From Alphaproteobacteria bacterium (GTDB lineage Bacteria; Pseudomonadota; Alphaproteobacteria; M2410): DNA of 6,822 nt. The position numbers and the translations under genes are program-made. The stretch covers positions 1-6,822 of the forward strand of contig JAJFIN010000155.1 in NCBI GenBank assembly GCA_021774955.1, read 5' to 3'. The notes beneath the pieces were generated by a model that worked only from the letters and a program-made list of their open reading frames with translations, ran no database searches and had not been told where the DNA came from. Positions 5,282-6,822 of the stretch are shown here, piece by piece. Each line of letters starts with the position of its first letter. Positions within the stretch are counted from its first letter, which is position 1.

Positions 5282-5899
5282 ATGAGCAAAAAAGTTACAT
5301 CCTTTGAGTTCTCTACTGACTCTGTCGACCTAAAGGATCGAGAGAGGGTTTATCAAGGATATGCACATGTGGACAAATTTACATTTAGCCACAAAAGATT
5401 CGATGGCACTATGTCTGCCACTATTTCAAGAGAATGTTTTTTCTCCGGCGATGCGGTAATGGTCATTCCCTATGATCCGCGAACAGAGGAAGTTGTCTTA
5501 ATAGAACAATTTCGTGTGGCTCCCTATGCCCGCGAAGGAAAACCCTGGATGTTTGAATGCATTGCAGGTCGAACAGAGCCCGGGGAAGATCCTTCCGACG
5601 TTGCTCAGCGCGAAGCAGAAGAAGAAGCCGGATGCAAGTTGCATAAAGTCATGAATATGGGTGCCTTCTATATTTCACCGGGCATATTCGGTGAATACAT
5701 GACCTTTTTTTGTGCCACCGCGGACCTGAGCAATGTCGGTGGAATCCACGGACTTGACAGTGAGCACGAGGATATTCGGGTCATTACGGTACCGCTCAAA
5801 GAAGCGAACAAAGCCGTCGCCGATGGCCGTATTGTCTCCGCTCCAACAGCCCTAGCTTTGAGCTTATTAGCGCAACACAAGACGCAGTTGCTAGGCTAA
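5282..5899 (+). CDS. nudF: NudF-like ADP-ribose pyrophosphatase (Nudix hydrolase)
   Basis: A 205-aa Nudix hydrolase close in length to E. coli NudF (209 aa). That family splits ADP-ribose and related ADP-sugars into AMP and a sugar phosphate, with Mg ions held by the Nudix box. The box is complete at residues 96-118: G96, E102, then REAEEEAGC (110-118), matching G-x5-E-x7-R-E-U-x-E-E-x-G-U, with Cys in the last hydrophobic position. Family-specific features also fit: EQFRVAPY (75-82), PWMFECIAG (88-96) before the box, and SPGIFGEYMTFFCA (132-145) after it. The ATG at 5282 follows the hpt stop by 3 nt and has a weak purine-rich SD (AAGATTAAGAA). It could clear ADP-ribose released by NAD turnover; no NAD-metabolism gene is in view. 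Family firm; exact substrate inferred from family membership. Confidence 0.9.
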   Translation: MSKKVTSFEFSTDSVDLKDRERVYQGYAHVDKFTFSHKRFDGTMSATISRECFFSGDAVMVIPYDPRTEEVVLIEQFRVAPYAREGKPWMFECIAGRTEPGEDPSDVAQREAEEEAGCKLHKVMNMGAFYISPGIFGEYMTFFCATADLSNVGGIHGLDSEHEDIRVITVPLKEANKAVADGRIVSAPTALALSLLAQHKTQLLG

Positions 5900-5990
5900 A
5901 CATTATTGTGATCCATGTGCTTGCACCGAGTTTTCTTGGCCGGTAGATTGCCGTTAGATCTCACCATCATCAGTTTAAACGGATATATGA

Positions 5991-6822
5991 ATGACGATAA
6001 AAAGGGACATGGTCGACACGATCGGCAACACGCCATTGATAAAGCTGAAAAAGGCGTCTGAACTTACCGGCTGCACGATTCTTGGCAAGGCAGAGTTTCT
6101 CAACCCGGGACAATCGGTGAAAGACCGCGCCGCTCTCTACATGATTAAAGATGCCGTCAACACGGGCACGCTAAAGCCGGGTGGCACAATCGTCGAAGGC
6201 ACAGCTGGCAATACAGGCATCGGGCTGGCACTGGTTGCCAATGCACTTGGTTACAAAACCGTCATCGTTATCCCCGACACCCAGTCGCAGGAAAAGAAAG
6301 ACATGTTGCGTCTGGCCGGTGCTAAATTGATTGAAGTTCCCGCCGTGCCTTACAAAGATCCGAATAATTACGTCAAATATTCTGGGCGCTTGGCTGAGGA
6401 GTTAATCGAAAAAGAAGCCCACGGGGCCGTGTGGGCCAACCAATTTGACAATATCGCAAACCGTTTGGCTCACATCGAAACTACGGGGCCTGAAATCTGG
6501 GATCACACAGATGGGTCCGTTGATGGATTTTGTTGTGCTGTTGGAACAGGTGGTACATTAGGCGGTGTTTCAATGGCGCTGAAGGAGCGTAATGCCAACA
6601 TCAAAATCGCTCTAGCTGATCCTCTTGGCGCCGCCCTTTTTAATTACTACAAGAACGGTGAGCTCAAATCAGAGGGTAGTTCGATCACAGAGGGTATCGG
6701 TCAGGGTCGTATCACCGCTAATTTGGAAGACGTTGTGATCGATGACGCCTATCAAATTCCAGACGAAGAAGCGCTCCCCATTATCTTTGACCTGTTGATT
6801 GAAGAAGGACTTTGCATGGGAG
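5991..6822 (+). CDS. cysK: Cysteine synthase (O-acetylserine sulfhydrylase), 3' end cut
   Basis: The first 277 residues of a PLP-dependent fold-type II enzyme that makes L-cysteine from O-acetylserine and sulfide. Seen: DTIGNTPLIKL (9-19), NPGQSVKDRAA (38-48) with K44 as the Schiff-base lysine, EGTAGNTGIGLA (69-80) as the substrate loop, and GTGGTLGGV (185-193) as the phosphate-binding loop. The substrate loop reads TAGNTG where E. coli CysK has TSGNTG, a variant I associate with alphaproteobacterial members. QFDNIANRLAHIETTGPEIW (151-170) is also typical of the family. The ATG at 5991 is preceded by GGA at 7-nt spacing; an overlapping ATG at 5987 is out of frame. The gene lies 91 nt after nudF with no terminator between, so read-through is possible. 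The end lies outside the window. Confidence 0.94.
   Translation, partial: MTIKRDMVDTIGNTPLIKLKKASELTGCTILGKAEFLNPGQSVKDRAALYMIKDAVNTGTLKPGGTIVEGTAGNTGIGLALVANALGYKTVIVIPDTQSQEKKDMLRLAGAKLIEVPAVPYKDPNNYVKYSGRLAEELIEKEAHGAVWANQFDNIANRLAHIETTGPEIWDHTDGSVDGFCCAVGTGGTLGGVSMALKERNANIKIALADPLGAALFNYYKNGELKSEGSSITEGIGQGRITANLEDVVIDDAYQIPDEEALPIIFDLLIEEGLCMG

Noticed and set aside
1..6822. Mycothiol- or bacillithiol-like pathway (GT4, PIG-L deacetylase and cysteine synthase in one window)
   Set aside because: The cysteine gene lies 3.5 kb away on the other strand behind unrelated genes. There are two glycosyltransferases, and no cysteine ligase or acetyltransferase is present.

Overview
The window looks like a moderate-GC proteobacterial chromosome, most likely an alphaproteobacterium. 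This is inferred from the Xre-type regulator (QQVQKYEKG...NRIGASRL) and from a cysteine synthase with an EGTAGNTG loop, both of which I associate with that class. No rRNA, tRNA or other taxonomic anchor is present.

Left arm (1-2481, minus strand): a tight three-gene block read right to left. It encodes a PIG-L/LmbE-type N-deacetylase, then two GT4-type glycosyltransferases, the last cut by the window edge. Adjacent genes overlap by 32 and 29 nt. This is probably part of a surface-glycan or glycoconjugate locus: two retaining glycosyltransferases build a glycan and the PIG-L enzyme deacetylates an N-acetyl sugar. A 20-nt dyad lies about 90 nt upstream of the first gene.

Middle (2482-4045): about 1.5 kb without an intact, confidently assignable gene. 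It looks like an eroded accessory segment. It holds a clear Phd/YefM-type antitoxin relic with an in-frame stop, two further short protein-like fragments, a strong hairpin terminator, and two small minus-strand ORFs just upstream of that terminator. One of these ORFs encodes a 49-aa, almost wholly hydrophobic peptide.

Regulator and control region (4046-4834): an Xre-family HTH regulator on the minus strand, divergent from the genes to its right. The 375-nt spacer is rich in structure: two near-identical 16-nt dyads 35 nt apart, five CTAAT(A) elements including a perfect 14-bp palindrome, a possible promoter, and a short SD-preceded ORF whose stop overlaps the regulator's start.

Right arm (4835-6822, plus strand): a stand-alone histidine phosphotransfer (Hpt) protein, then 3 nt later a NudF-like ADP-ribose pyrophosphatase, then 91 nt later a cysteine synthase cut by the window edge. 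The first two are almost certainly co-transcribed. Cysteine synthase may be read through or have its own promoter.

I see no CRISPR array, intact insertion sequence, tRNA or replication origin. The most unusual parts are the control region of the Xre regulator, the hpt-nudF pairing, and the small membrane-peptide ORF in the degraded segment.
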